DNA of 64,000 nt from Psychrobacillus psychrodurans (GTDB lineage Bacteria > Bacillota > Bacilli > Bacillales_A > Planococcaceae): the NCBI GenBank assembly GCA_900114885.1, contig FOUN01000001.1, positions 496,001 to 560,000 of the forward strand. Reading direction: 5' to 3'. A model generated the notes under the pieces. That model made no database searches. It was not told the origin of the DNA and saw nothing but the letters and a program-made list of their open reading frames with translations. The position numbers and the translations under genes were made by a program. This document shows, in pieces, positions 8,156-17,807 of this stretch. Every line of letters begins with the position of its first letter. Position 1 is the stretch's first letter.

Positions 8156-9238
8156 ATGTTTAATTTAGAGGTTTTAGGGCAGCAAATTGTGGAGGAACTC
8201 TCAATGCTTATTGACCAAAGTGTTTTGGTCACAGATCGCACGGGATTCATCATAGCTAGTACAGATCCTCAGAGGTTGAATTCGTTTCATGAAGGGGCTT
8301 CAATATCAATTAAAAGTCTTAAACAATTACATATGACGGAAGAAATGAGTAAAGAGTTAAGAGGTGTTCGGCCAGGTATGGTCATGCCGATTGTTATTGA
8401 AGATAAGGCTATTGGCGTTATTGGGATAACAGGTACACCTAAAACAGTGGAAAAGTATGCAAAGCTTGTTCGGAAGGTAGTAGAACTTTTTATAACTGAT
8501 TTTTTGTCTCGTCAACAAAGGGAACGGTCAGTCAGGGAACTGGAGTACTTTGTCTCCGATTATTTTTTAAAGGAGCTGTCTGACACAGAGACGAAGAAAA
8601 AAGCGAAATTATTGGGGTTTCCCATCGAAAAATTTTGCCGCATAGCTATCTTGCAGGGAAGTCAGTATATTGATAAAGAAATAGTAGAGCGTATGAAGAA
8701 TAACCAAACCATTCATCCAGATTTAATGATCGTCCGGTCTGGGTTAGGGCAACTAATCTTTTTTATACCAGAGGTAGAGAAAAATCATCTGATTTCATCC
8801 TTTGAGAAGATGGAGATACGGTTAATGAAGATATACGGAGATTTTCAACCAATTGGAGTAGGTCAGCAAGGAGACTTAAAAACTTCATTTTTACAGGCGC
8901 AGACCGCTATTAACATTTCTATCCGACAGAAAAATATCGTTTTTGAGGAAGACCTTAAATTGGAACTTTTATACTATGACCTTTCGGATGAAAGCATCCA
9001 TACTTTTTTGAGCAGAACGATTAAGCCCATTTTAGAGGATTTGGAGCTCTTAGATACTCTGGACTGTTATTTTAATGATAATGGAAGTCTTCAGGAAATT
9101 GCAGATAAATTATTTATACATAAGAATACCTTGAAATATCGGTTATCCAAAATTGAAAGTATGCTTTCTATGCAATTGTCTAATCGAGCACATCTAGCTG
9201 AGATCTATACTGCTTATAGACTTTATAAACGAATTTAA
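8156..9238 (+). CDS. CdaR/PucR-family transcriptional regulator (sugar-diacid recognition type)
   Basis: The ATG at 8156 is preferred over a TTG six bases earlier because AAAGGGGA sits at the right distance. The 360-residue protein has an N-terminal diacid-recognition-like domain (VLVTDRTGFIIASTDPQR), a central degenerate GGDEF-like part and a C-terminal PucR helix-turn-helix with LQEIADKLFIHKNTLKYRL and a terminal Tyr-Lys motif. The same gene order (CdaR-type regulator beside glcD/glcF) is known from Bacillus ysfB-ysfCD. It very likely senses glycolate, glycerate or another 2-hydroxy acid and controls the operon that starts at 9538. Confidence 0.85.
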   Translation: MFNLEVLGQQIVEELSMLIDQSVLVTDRTGFIIASTDPQRLNSFHEGASISIKSLKQLHMTEEMSKELRGVRPGMVMPIVIEDKAIGVIGITGTPKTVEKYAKLVRKVVELFITDFLSRQQRERSVRELEYFVSDYFLKELSDTETKKKAKLLGFPIEKFCRIAILQGSQYIDKEIVERMKNNQTIHPDLMIVRSGLGQLIFFIPEVEKNHLISSFEKMEIRLMKIYGDFQPIGVGQQGDLKTSFLQAQTAINISIRQKNIVFEEDLKLELLYYDLSDESIHTFLSRTIKPILEDLELLDTLDCYFNDNGSLQEIADKLFIHKNTLKYRLSKIESMLSMQLSNRAHLAEIYTAYRLYKRI

Positions 9239-9277
9239 TCTCCATGACAAAGATAGATTAAATTCTTCATACAGATG

Positions 9278-9309
9278 CAAAAACCATGAATTTCGATTCA
9301 TGGTTTTTT
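9278..9309 (+). terminator. Intrinsic terminator after the CdaR-type gene
   Basis: CAAAAACCATGAAT and ATTCATGGTTTTTTG pair perfectly around a TTCG loop, and a T-run follows. Confidence 0.9.
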
Positions 9310-9499
9310 GTGGTAATTATGTAGTTTACCTTTATGACTCTGACGAAAATTTTTTCGATCCGTAAAACAAGTAACTAGCTCTAATTATCAGAGTAGCGAA
9401 GATTTTTCTTTGTCCAAATGGACAAAAATAAACATCAGTATATTCTGAATTATTGGATGATTGGACATTTTAAAATAACTAGTAGTTTTGTAGAATTCT

Positions 9500-9513
9500 T
9501 GTAAGCGCTATCA
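9500..9513 (+). promoter_or_regulatory. cre box (CcpA site) upstream of glcD
   Basis: TGTAAGCGCTATCA fits the catabolite-responsive element consensus TGWAANCGNTNWCA at every position and lies 24 bases before the glcD start. Its place close to the start suggests catabolite repression by CcpA. No promoter boxes between 9310 and 9499 are clear enough to call. Confidence 0.8.
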
Positions 9514-9537
9514 AAGATATCGCAGAGGAGGGAATAA

Positions 9538-10947
9538 ATGTTGCTGTGGATAGATGAAATTCGAGGAATAGTAGGAGATGCAAATATAAAGACATCTGCT
9601 GCACATCTTACAAGCTATAGCTATGATGCAGCTGCTGGTTTCCAGTCATTACCGGATGCTGTTGTATCCCCCGCTTCTACAGAAGAAATTCAAAAAATTA
9701 TGCTTGTCTGCCAGAAGTATCTTGTTCCAATCGTGCCACGTGGTTCCGGTACAAATTTAGCAGCTGGTACTGTTCCTACTAATGGAGGAATTGTACTTCT
9801 TTTTAATCGAATGAACCAAATAATAGATTTTGATGAAGCTAATTTGTGCATCAATGTACAACCAGGCATTATAACACTGGATCTCTGTAATTATGTTGAA
9901 GAACGAGGATTATTTTATCCTCCTGATCCGAGCAGTATGAAAATTTCCACCATCGGAGGGAATGTTAGCGAAAATTCAGGCGGTCTTCGAGGACTCAAGT
10001 ATGGAGTAACGAAGGATTACGTCATGGGACTGAAAGCTGTGTTACCAAATGGGGACATTATTAAAACCGGTGGTAAATTGGCGAAGGATGTAGCAGGTTA
10101 TGATTTAACTTCATTACTTGTTGGAGCAGAGGGGACTTTAGGAGTTATAACAGAAATAACTCTAAAACTAATACCACTACCACAGACACAGAAAACAGGG
10201 ATTGCCTACTTCCACTCACTAGAAGCTGCTGCTTCTACGGTTTCGGAAATTATAGCTGCAAAAATTATACCGGCTACGCTTGAGTTTATGGACCGAGGAA
10301 CAATGGATGCAGTGGAGTTATTCATGGGTCTTGGCTTGCCAACCGACGCAGAAGCGATGTTATTAATGGAACAGGATGGATCAACAGAGACAGTTAGTTC
10401 CGATGTTGCCAAAATGATTGAAATTGCAAAGAAGAATGGGGCAACCTCTTCTGCTATTGCAAATTCCACGGAAGAAGCGCTTCGTTTAAAAGCTGGAAGA
10501 CGAAGTGCACTGTCAGCACTTGCACGGAAACGACCGACTACGATTTTAGAGGATGCTACGGTTCCCCGCTCTGAACTAGCTGAGATGGTTCGTGAGATTC
10601 AAAGAATTGCAGAAAGGCACCATGTTGAGATTTACACCTTTGGTCATGCGGGAGATGGCAACCTACATCCCACCTGTTTAACAGATATACGAGATGAAGA
10701 AGAAATGCAAAGAGTAGATGCTGCCTTTGCTGAAATATTTGAAGCTGCAATTGCACTAGGAGGAACGATTACTGGAGAACACGGTGTAGGAGAGATGAAA
10801 TCTCCCTACTTGGAATGGAAGATAGGGTTAGAAGGTATCACGCTCATGAAGTCTATTAAACAAGCGATTGACCCGAATAATGTATGCAATCCTGGGAAGT
10901 TGTTTGCTAAATCTACAAAACCAAGGGTGGTGGTGCATTATGGCTAG
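9538..10947 (+). CDS. glcD: Glycolate oxidase subunit GlcD (FAD-linked 2-hydroxyacid dehydrogenase)
   Basis: The ATG follows GAGGAGGG. The 469-residue protein has the FAD-binding PCMH core with VPRGSGTNLAAGTVP at about residues 65-80, the second FAD motif GGNVSENSGGLRG, and the C-terminal FAD-oxidase motifs HAGDGNLHPT and GEHGVGEMKS. It oxidises a 2-hydroxy acid such as glycolate or D-lactate and passes electrons to the iron-sulfur partner encoded next, with which it overlaps by eight bases. Family assignment is firm. The exact hydroxy acid is not fixed, and the linked CoA genes argue for something beyond glycolate. Confidence 0.92.
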   Translation: MLLWIDEIRGIVGDANIKTSAAHLTSYSYDAAAGFQSLPDAVVSPASTEEIQKIMLVCQKYLVPIVPRGSGTNLAAGTVPTNGGIVLLFNRMNQIIDFDEANLCINVQPGIITLDLCNYVEERGLFYPPDPSSMKISTIGGNVSENSGGLRGLKYGVTKDYVMGLKAVLPNGDIIKTGGKLAKDVAGYDLTSLLVGAEGTLGVITEITLKLIPLPQTQKTGIAYFHSLEAAASTVSEIIAAKIIPATLEFMDRGTMDAVELFMGLGLPTDAEAMLLMEQDGSTETVSSDVAKMIEIAKKNGATSSAIANSTEEALRLKAGRRSALSALARKRPTTILEDATVPRSELAEMVREIQRIAERHHVEIYTFGHAGDGNLHPTCLTDIRDEEEMQRVDAAFAEIFEAAIALGGTITGEHGVGEMKSPYLEWKIGLEGITLMKSIKQAIDPNNVCNPGKLFAKSTKPRVVVHYG

Positions 10948-12247
10948 CGCACTCGCGGAGCGGATGCAGAAAAGCTTTCAGGAGCACGTACAAGAGGATT
11001 TGCTAATGGACTGTATGCGTTGCGGTTTCTGTTTACCAGCTTGCCCTACTTATATTACGACTGGGCAAGATGAAACACACTCTCCTCGCGGTCGAATCGC
11101 TTTAATGAAGGCTGTGAGAGATGGTGTTGTGAAGTGGGATGGGTCAGTGGAGGAAGCTTTTGATGTCTGTCTTGGTTGTCGTGCTTGTGAGCCAGCTTGT
11201 CCAGCAGGAGTGCAATATGGAACGTTAATAGAGGAGACAAGACATGCCATTAAAGATGCAAAACCTACCACTCTTAAAGAAAAGGCAATTAGAAAAGTAA
11301 CGTTTGATGGGCTGTTTGCAGATCAGAGGCTAATGACAGGTACAGTGAAGCTGATTGCTTTATATCAGGCAACTGGTATTCAAAAAGTCGCTCGTAAAAT
11401 TGGATTTATGGATCTTTTCTCCACCCAGCTTAAAGAGATGGAGGCAGTCCTACCTAAAATTTCTTTAAAAAAACCTAAAAGGGAAACAACAGCTATTTCA
11501 ACAAAAGTAGCATTTTTCACAGGCTGTCTCATGGATACAATGTTTCAACAAACTAATCAGAGAACTATCGAACTTTTAAATATGTTAGATGTGGAAGTAG
11601 AGATACCTTCTGGGCAACAATGCTGTGGTGCACTTCATGGTCATAGTGGTGAGGTGCCGAAAGCAAAGCGTAACGCGGAGAAAAATATACGAGCATTCGA
11701 TCATGATGACTATGATTATATTGTTCAAAATGCTGGAGGCTGTGGAGCATTTCTAAGTGAATACGGGAAATTACTCGGTACAGAAGAAGCAGCAAAATTT
11801 TCAAAAAAAATTATTGATATTTCATCTCTATTAGTGAAATTAGGAATGGTGGAAATGCTTCCACAAAGTAAAAATGAATCATCGGTAATTGTTACATATC
11901 AAGACTCTTGTCATTTACGCAATGTGAATGGAGTTTGGAGAGAACCACGAGCCTTACTACAAGCAGCACCTGGTTATCAGTTTCAGGAAATGCCAAATGC
12001 AGCAGGCTGTTGTGGTTCCGCGGGAATTTATAATATATTGCAACCTGAAATGTCGAATAAAATTCTAACCCAAAAGATGAAAGGGGTGATAGAAGTCGCA
12101 CCTATGAAAATAGTGACTTCCAATCCAGGCTGCTTACTTCAAATGAAGGTTGGTATTGAAAAAGAAGGTTTATCTGATCAAATGGAGGCTGTACATATCG
12201 TTGATTTTTTATACGAATCAATGATCAATTATAAAAAAGGGGTGTAA
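10940..12247 (+). CDS. glcF: Glycolate oxidase iron-sulfur subunit GlcF
   Basis: The chosen start is the ATG at 10940, inside the end of glcD; the longer upstream frame lies in the glcD coding sequence. The 435-residue protein has two 4Fe-4S motifs (CMRCGFCLPACP and CLGCRACEPACP) near residues 25 and 80. Two CCG domains follow, each with a CX(n)CCG pattern (FFTGCLMD...QQCCGALHG and YQDSCH...AAGCCGSAG). It takes electrons from GlcD and transfers them to the membrane quinone pool. Spacing and overlap show cotranscription and coupling with glcD. There is no glcE, as in Bacillus. Confidence 0.92.
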   Translation: MASALAERMQKSFQEHVQEDLLMDCMRCGFCLPACPTYITTGQDETHSPRGRIALMKAVRDGVVKWDGSVEEAFDVCLGCRACEPACPAGVQYGTLIEETRHAIKDAKPTTLKEKAIRKVTFDGLFADQRLMTGTVKLIALYQATGIQKVARKIGFMDLFSTQLKEMEAVLPKISLKKPKRETTAISTKVAFFTGCLMDTMFQQTNQRTIELLNMLDVEVEIPSGQQCCGALHGHSGEVPKAKRNAEKNIRAFDHDDYDYIVQNAGGCGAFLSEYGKLLGTEEAAKFSKKIIDISSLLVKLGMVEMLPQSKNESSVIVTYQDSCHLRNVNGVWREPRALLQAAPGYQFQEMPNAAGCCGSAGIYNILQPEMSNKILTQKMKGVIEVAPMKIVTSNPGCLLQMKVGIEKEGLSDQMEAVHIVDFLYESMINYKKGV

Positions 12248-12251
12248 GGAA

Positions 12252-13265
12252 ATGAAAAAATTAAAACGTTCCATCTTTACGACAATCGGGTTATCAGCAG
12301 TTCTACTTTTAGGAGCATGTGGCGGAGAGGAATCTTCTGCGGAGGATAAGGAGTATAACTTAAAGATGTCGGTAACAGTTTCCGAGTCATCTACTTGGTA
12401 TGAAGCAGCAGAAAAGCTAAAAAAGGATCTAGCAGAAGAAAGTGATGGTCGTATTAATTTAGAACTATTTGCAAATGAACAGTTATCTGGAGGAGATTCC
12501 GGTAAAGCAGTAGAGGGACTCTCAAAAGGAACTATTGATTTAACTTTCAACTCAACCATCATTTACTCCATTTTGGATGAACGTTTCGGTGTCGCTTCAG
12601 CACCATTTCTTTTTAACAATTTAGACGAAGCAGATGCGGTATTTAACGGAGATGGTGGAGATCAACTGAAAAAAGTATTAGCTGAAAAAGGAGTACAGGC
12701 ATTAGGATATGGGGAAAACGGTTTCCGTCAACTAACTAACAGTGTACGTGAAGTAAAAGGTCCGGAGGATATTAAAGGACTGAAGCTTCGTATACCAGGA
12801 ATCACGATGTATACAGATTTATACCGTGAACTTGGTACTGACCCAGTAACGATGACGTTCTCCGAGGTATTTACTGCATTACAACAAGGAACGATTGATG
12901 GTCAGGAAAATCCTATAGACGTTATTTATTCATCTAAGCTAAATGAAGTACAAGATTACATGACACTGTGGAACTATTCGTATGATCCACTAGTGCTTGG
13001 GATGAACAAGAAACTATACGATTCGTTAAGTGATTCGGACAAAGAGCTTTTTGATCGACTAGGGAAAGAAGCGGCAGCATATCAAGTTGAGCAGGCACGT
13101 GAAAAAGAAGCAACCCAAATTGAAGAATTAAAAGCTAGTGGTATGCAGTTCTATGAGCCGACTGACGAAGAGCTTGCTGCATTTAAAGAAGAGGTACAAC
13201 CACTATACGATAAATACAAAGATATATGGGGTGCTGAATTACTGGAAGCTTTCCAAAAGAGATAA
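12252..13265 (+). CDS. TRAP transporter substrate-binding lipoprotein (DctP family)
   Basis: It starts four bases after glcF. The signal peptide ends in the lipobox LLLGAC, so the 337-residue protein is a lipid-anchored binding protein, as usual for TRAP systems of Gram-positives. The DctP signature KLRIPGITMYTDLYRELGTDPV contains the arginine that binds the substrate carboxylate in family members. The motif GTIDGQENP is also typical. With the two membrane genes that follow it forms a complete Na+-driven TRAP importer for a carboxylic acid, presumably the substrate of GlcDF or of the CoA pathway downstream. Confidence 0.9.
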   Translation: MKKLKRSIFTTIGLSAVLLLGACGGEESSAEDKEYNLKMSVTVSESSTWYEAAEKLKKDLAEESDGRINLELFANEQLSGGDSGKAVEGLSKGTIDLTFNSTIIYSILDERFGVASAPFLFNNLDEADAVFNGDGGDQLKKVLAEKGVQALGYGENGFRQLTNSVREVKGPEDIKGLKLRIPGITMYTDLYRELGTDPVTMTFSEVFTALQQGTIDGQENPIDVIYSSKLNEVQDYMTLWNYSYDPLVLGMNKKLYDSLSDSDKELFDRLGKEAAAYQVEQAREKEATQIEELKASGMQFYEPTDEELAAFKEEVQPLYDKYKDIWGAELLEAFQKR

Positions 13266-13277
13266 GGAGGTTGTCGG

Positions 13278-13772
13278 ATGAAAATCCTTAATAAAGTAGA
13301 AGAAATTATTCTAGTCTTAGCATTACTAGCAATGACAATTATTGCTTTTGCTAATATTATTTCTAGAAATTTTGCTCAGATATCTCTGTCTTTTACAGAG
13401 GAATTGACTATTAACCTCTTTGTCCTTCTTACTTTTGTAGGTACTGCCATGGGTGTGCGTAATTACTCACACCTTGGCTTTACACTTTTATATGATCTAG
13501 GTGGAAAAGTTTTGAAACGCAGTATGATTGCCATTTCAACAATTTGTGGATTAGTTCTATTTGGAGTCCTGTTCTGGTATGGAATTCAGACGATTTTATT
13601 CCAAATGGATATGGGGCAGAAAACACCTGCACTTGGATGGCCAACATGGGTGATGACTTTGTCACTTCCAATTGGGGCAATTTTATGTATCGTGCGCACA
13701 ATACAAGTTGGATGGCAGGAATGGCAGCTAAAGGACCAGGCATCTACATCTAAGGAAGGAGAGCAACTATGA
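13278..13772 (+). CDS. TRAP transporter small membrane subunit (DctQ family)
   Basis: The ATG follows AAGGAGG. The 164-residue protein has four predicted transmembrane helices. It contains the DctQ-type features FTEELTINLFVLLTFVGTAMG and GVRNYSHLGF. It has a scaffold role and pairs with the large subunit, whose gene overlaps its stop codon (ATGA). Confidence 0.9.
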   Translation: MKILNKVEEIILVLALLAMTIIAFANIISRNFAQISLSFTEELTINLFVLLTFVGTAMGVRNYSHLGFTLLYDLGGKVLKRSMIAISTICGLVLFGVLFWYGIQTILFQMDMGQKTPALGWPTWVMTLSLPIGAILCIVRTIQVGWQEWQLKDQASTSKEGEQL

Positions 13773-15091
13773 TTGCCTTACTGTTATTTGGAGCATTCTT
13801 TGTACTGATTTTCCTTCGTGTACCTATTGCGATTTCACTTGGGATCTCATCATTAATCGTATTAGTGTCGTCAAATGGGTTGTACGGTTTAGAAGCGGTC
13901 ACGGATATTATGTACACAAGTGTAGCGAAATTTACCTTACTGGCCATTCCATTCTTTATATTAGCTGGAGTTATTATGGATCATGTAGGGATTTCCAAAC
14001 GTTTAATAGAATTTGCACAGGCTATGGTTGGTCATAGAAAAGGTGGCATTGTTCTTGTAACTGTGTTAGTGGCTGTTTTCTTTGCAGCTATATCGGGATC
14101 TGGTCCGGCAACTGTAGCAGCAATTGGTGGTATTCTCATACCAGCAATGGTTAAAAGTGGTTATACCAAAGAAACAGCTGGAGCATTGGTTGCGAGCTCA
14201 GGGGCAATTGGTATCATTATCCCGCCTAGTATTGCATTCATCGTTTTTGCTGTAGTGGCTGGTGATCAGATTCCTATTACGATTAACCGTCTCTTTTTAG
14301 CAGGAGTAATTCCTGGATTACTAATGGGTTTTGCATTCATTGTTGCTGCATTCTACGTGCGTCGTAAGGAAGAGAAAAAAGGTATTTTTCATGCTGATGA
14401 GGCTGTAGTTCAAAAAGCTTCTGGTAAAGAAAGATGGCAAGCATTTGTTAGGGCATTGCCGGGCTTATTTATTCCTTTCATCATTTTGGGAGGAATATAT
14501 GGTGGATTTTTCACTCCTACGGAAGCCGCTGTAGTTGCGGTAGTCTACGGCTTAATCGTTGGCTTATTTGTATTAAGAGAAAATCTTTTCAAGAGCATGT
14601 ATCGTATTTTTGTAGACGCTTCGCTTCAAACTGCAGTCGTTATGATTATCGTTAGTGCCGCATCGGTATTTGCTTACATAATCACAACAGAACAAATTGC
14701 TCGTGATATGAGTGATACGATTTTATCGATTTCGAGTAATCCAGTTGTCATTCTTTTATTGATAAATGTATTGCTTCTAATCGCAGGAGCTTTTATCGAT
14801 GCAATTTCAGCTTATTATATATTCGTTCCTATATTACTGCCAATCATGCTTTTCATAGATATGGATCCAACCGTGTTTGGTGTATTCATGACAGTCAATC
14901 TGGCAATCGGTCTTTTTACACCACCAGTAGGACTCAACCTATATGTAGCGGCAGGTATATCTAAGACGAATATTATTGGTATATCAAGAGGGGTACTACC
15001 ATTTATAGTGGCGGCTATTATCGTTTTATTGTTAATCACATTTGTTCCAGCCATATCAACGTTTTTACCTGATCTAATGAATGTAAAATAA
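13769..15091 (+). CDS. TRAP transporter large permease subunit (DctM family)
   Basis: It starts in the stop codon of the small subunit. The 440-residue, very hydrophobic protein has the usual dozen or so helices and the DctM hallmarks AISGSGPATVAAIG, SSGAIGIIIPPSI and NLAIGLFTPPVGLNLYVAAG. These include the helical hairpins that bind substrate and Na+. It completes the TRAP importer. Confidence 0.93.
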   Translation: MIALLLFGAFFVLIFLRVPIAISLGISSLIVLVSSNGLYGLEAVTDIMYTSVAKFTLLAIPFFILAGVIMDHVGISKRLIEFAQAMVGHRKGGIVLVTVLVAVFFAAISGSGPATVAAIGGILIPAMVKSGYTKETAGALVASSGAIGIIIPPSIAFIVFAVVAGDQIPITINRLFLAGVIPGLLMGFAFIVAAFYVRRKEEKKGIFHADEAVVQKASGKERWQAFVRALPGLFIPFIILGGIYGGFFTPTEAAVVAVVYGLIVGLFVLRENLFKSMYRIFVDASLQTAVVMIIVSAASVFAYIITTEQIARDMSDTILSISSNPVVILLLINVLLLIAGAFIDAISAYYIFVPILLPIMLFIDMDPTVFGVFMTVNLAIGLFTPPVGLNLYVAAGISKTNIIGISRGVLPFIVAAIIVLLLITFVPAISTFLPDLMNVK

Positions 15092-15106
15092 AGGGGGAAA
15101 TAAGGG

Positions 15107-15853
15107 ATGAAATTTTCTAAAGAAGTAGCTATTATCACTGGTGCAGCTAGTGGAATCGGTCAGGCTGTTGCTATACAGCTTGCAAATGAAGGAGCGAATG
15201 TAGTTCTTGTTGATTTGAATTCATGTGAAAAAACAATTGCTCAGTTAGGGGATTCTGTTTACTTAGAGTGTTTAGGAGATATTCGAGATAAAGATTTTGT
15301 CCAAGCAACCGTTGCAAGGACGATTGAAAAATTTGGTGAAATACATATTTTGGTTAATAATGCAGGTACATGTAGTCGACTCGATTTAGAAGATATGACT
15401 GTCGACATGTGGGATCGTGATTTAGATACCAATTTAAAAGCAACTTTCTTGTTTAGTCAAGCATGTGTTTATCCACATATGCGCGACGCCAATTATGGAC
15501 GTATTGTCAATATTAGCTCCATCTCTGGAATAAATGGCGGAGTCGTTTCCGGTGGAGAAAAGAATGGTCGTTCTGGTCCAGCATATTCTGCTTCTAAAGG
15601 AGGGGTTATTGCTCTTACGAAATGGATTGCAAAAGAAGTAGGCAAGTACGGTATTACATGTAATTCGGTAGCACCAGGTGCTGTAGCTACAGGGATTACT
15701 GCAGGAATTGCTTACGATACATCTGATCAGGTTATTGATCGAATGGGAACACCAGACGATATTGCAGAGGCAGTATTATATTTTTCCTCCAGAGCGGCTA
15801 GCTATTCAACTTCTCAGGTATTGAAAGTGGATGGAGGTTACAGTATTGGTTAA
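15107..15853 (+). CDS. Short-chain dehydrogenase/reductase (SDR)
   Basis: The ATG follows AAAGGGGG. The 248-residue classical SDR has the cofactor motif TGAASGIGQAV near residue 12, the NNAG motif, a catalytic Ser in NISSISG and YSASK as the active-site Tyr/Lys. It resembles FabG-like 3-oxoacyl reductases, but in this catabolic operon it more likely oxidises a hydroxy acid or a 3-hydroxyacyl-CoA. The last codons contain the ribosome site of the next gene. Confidence 0.88.
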   Translation: MKFSKEVAIITGAASGIGQAVAIQLANEGANVVLVDLNSCEKTIAQLGDSVYLECLGDIRDKDFVQATVARTIEKFGEIHILVNNAGTCSRLDLEDMTVDMWDRDLDTNLKATFLFSQACVYPHMRDANYGRIVNISSISGINGGVVSGGEKNGRSGPAYSASKGGVIALTKWIAKEVGKYGITCNSVAPGAVATGITAGIAYDTSDQVIDRMGTPDDIAEAVLYFSSRAASYSTSQVLKVDGGYSIG

Positions 15854-16346
15854 GGTTCCCCTTCAATCCGTCTATGACACTACAACTCAGAGAATCGTAG
15901 GGCGTCTGACAAAAGATATAGATCTTTTCAAAGGTATTAAAGAGATTTGTCAGGAGCATGGAGTAAAGGCTGCTCACTTTCAATGTATTGGGTCATTGCA
16001 ATATGCTACTTATGTTCAGGTTGAGCGTGATGGAACGCAAGGTCGGATTAAATATTCCGCCAAAAAGTGTACGCATTCCCCTGTAGAATTATTATCTGCA
16101 ACAGGTTTTGTCGGATACGATGAACAGGGCAAAACGGATATTCACATGCATGGTGTATTTGTAGACTGTGATTCTGTTATTAGTGGAGGACATTTCTTAG
16201 AAGATGAAAATCCAGTAGCTGTAACGATTGAGTATATTATTTTCCCGTTAGAGGACGTAGTAATGCAACGAAAAGAAGATGAGATTTGGGGAATGCCAGT
16301 ATTTCAATTTTCGAAAGGTGGGCTTTTAAATGGAGACAATAAGTAA
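15846..16346 (+). CDS. PCC/DUF296-domain protein (PD1-like)
   Basis: A longer frame begins at an ATG at 15831, but GGAGGT at 15833-15838 places the start at the TTG at 15846, overlapping the SDR gene by eight bases. The 166-residue product contains the PCC/DUF296 fold with the conserved His/Gly features DIHMHGVFVDCD and ISGGHFLEDENPVAVTIE. Family members are trimeric, small-molecule or DNA-associated proteins, and some bind metal at the HxH and His sites. Function in this operon unknown; location argues for a catabolic rather than a DNA-binding role. Confidence 0.78.
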   Translation: MVKVPLQSVYDTTTQRIVGRLTKDIDLFKGIKEICQEHGVKAAHFQCIGSLQYATYVQVERDGTQGRIKYSAKKCTHSPVELLSATGFVGYDEQGKTDIHMHGVFVDCDSVISGGHFLEDENPVAVTIEYIIFPLEDVVMQRKEDEIWGMPVFQFSKGGLLNGDNK

Positions 16347-17805
16347 GTTGGCTTTAAAGGCTGCAGATGCCAATCCAGATAAGGTTGCAGTGAAGGACAA
16401 AGATCGTTCATTCACCTATAAGGGATTTAAAGAAAGAACCCTAGCTTTATCTGCATACTTTCATGCGCAAGGTATCCAAAAAGGAGATCGTGTAGCGGTA
16501 TTAATGAAAAATCGAGCAGAGCATATTGAATTGGATGTAGCACTTGCACATGCCGGAATTATAAAGGTACCTCTTAACTACCGTCTTCATTTCAAAGAAT
16601 TGGACTATATGATAAATGATGCAACTGTTTCCCTACTTATCGGAGAAGAGGAGCTATTGTCTACACTTAGTGGAAATCTTCCACAGCTAACTGTAGGGGA
16701 AAAGTATGAAAAGGTTATTAAAGAACATTATGGACAAGTATTTTTGGAGCAGGTAGATGAAGATGATATATTTGCCATTATGTATACATCAGGTACGACT
16801 GGTAGTCCAAAGGGGGTAATGTTGAGTCATCGAAATATGATCGCTGGTTCCCTATCATTATCACAAGTCTGTAATGTAGATTATTCGGATATCATTGGGC
16901 ATGTTGCGCCATTGACACATGGTAGTAATTTTCTAAGTCATGTTGCCTGGTTATATGGTTTAACACAAGTCGTCTACGATAAATTTGAATCAGATCAATT
17001 TTTGAATCATTTAAAGGAAGATCAAGTAAGCATTATCTTCATGGTACCGACGATGGTGAATCTGATGATTCAGGATCCAGCGTTTGACGCAACAAAACTA
17101 GAAACTCTTAAATCCATTAATATGGCCGGTTCTCCTATTGCTTCGACTAAGCTAAAGGAAGCATTGGATAAAGCAGGAACCATTTTTGTGGAAACCTATG
17201 GACAGGTGGAGGCTCCAATGTGCATCACAATGATGCCTCGCCATGAGCTCCCGGATAGACTCGAGTCATGCGGGAAAATCGGTCCCTTTGTTGATATGAA
17301 AATTGTCAATGATGAAAACGAGGAAGTTGCACACGGAGAAGTCGGTGAAATTATTTGCAAAGGTTCATTAGTCATGAAGGGTTATTGGAACAATAAAAAA
17401 GCAACAGACGAGACACTAGTAGATGGGTGGCTGTATACAGGAGATTTGGGTTGGAGAGATGCATTAGGATTTTTACATATAGTCGATCGTAAGAAAGACG
17501 TTATTATATCGGGGGGAGTTAATATTTATCCCCGTGAAGTAGAAGAAGTTTTAAATCTGCATCCAGGAGTGAAAGAAACATGCGTAATTGGTGTGGAAGA
17601 TGAAAAGTGGGGAGAGAATATCGCTGCTTATGTCGTCTTAAATGGTACTGTTGGAGTCGAGGAAACTGAATTGCTAGCCTTGTGTATGGATCATTTAGCA
17701 AGTTTCAAAAAGCCAAAAGAAATACACATTGTAGATGCGCTACCTAAGAGTTCATATGGAAAGATATTGAAACGTGAATTGAAGTCACAACATGTAGGAG
17801 TGTAA
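16330..17805 (+). CDS. Acyl-CoA synthetase (AMP-dependent synthetase/ligase)
   Basis: The ATG overlaps the previous stop by 17 bases. The 491-residue adenylate-forming enzyme has the P-loop motif YTSGTTGSPKGVMLSH at about residues 150-165, then YGQVEAP, the YTGDLGW core motif and the C-terminal lysine motif SSYGKILKREL. It activates a carboxylic acid to its CoA thioester. Together with the thiolase next door this shows that the imported acid, or its oxidised product, is degraded as a CoA ester. Confidence 0.9.
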   Translation: METISKLALKAADANPDKVAVKDKDRSFTYKGFKERTLALSAYFHAQGIQKGDRVAVLMKNRAEHIELDVALAHAGIIKVPLNYRLHFKELDYMINDATVSLLIGEEELLSTLSGNLPQLTVGEKYEKVIKEHYGQVFLEQVDEDDIFAIMYTSGTTGSPKGVMLSHRNMIAGSLSLSQVCNVDYSDIIGHVAPLTHGSNFLSHVAWLYGLTQVVYDKFESDQFLNHLKEDQVSIIFMVPTMVNLMIQDPAFDATKLETLKSINMAGSPIASTKLKEALDKAGTIFVETYGQVEAPMCITMMPRHELPDRLESCGKIGPFVDMKIVNDENEEVAHGEVGEIICKGSLVMKGYWNNKKATDETLVDGWLYTGDLGWRDALGFLHIVDRKKDVIISGGVNIYPREVEEVLNLHPGVKETCVIGVEDEKWGENIAAYVVLNGTVGVEETELLALCMDHLASFKKPKEIHIVDALPKSSYGKILKRELKSQHVGV

Positions 17806-17807
17806 GG

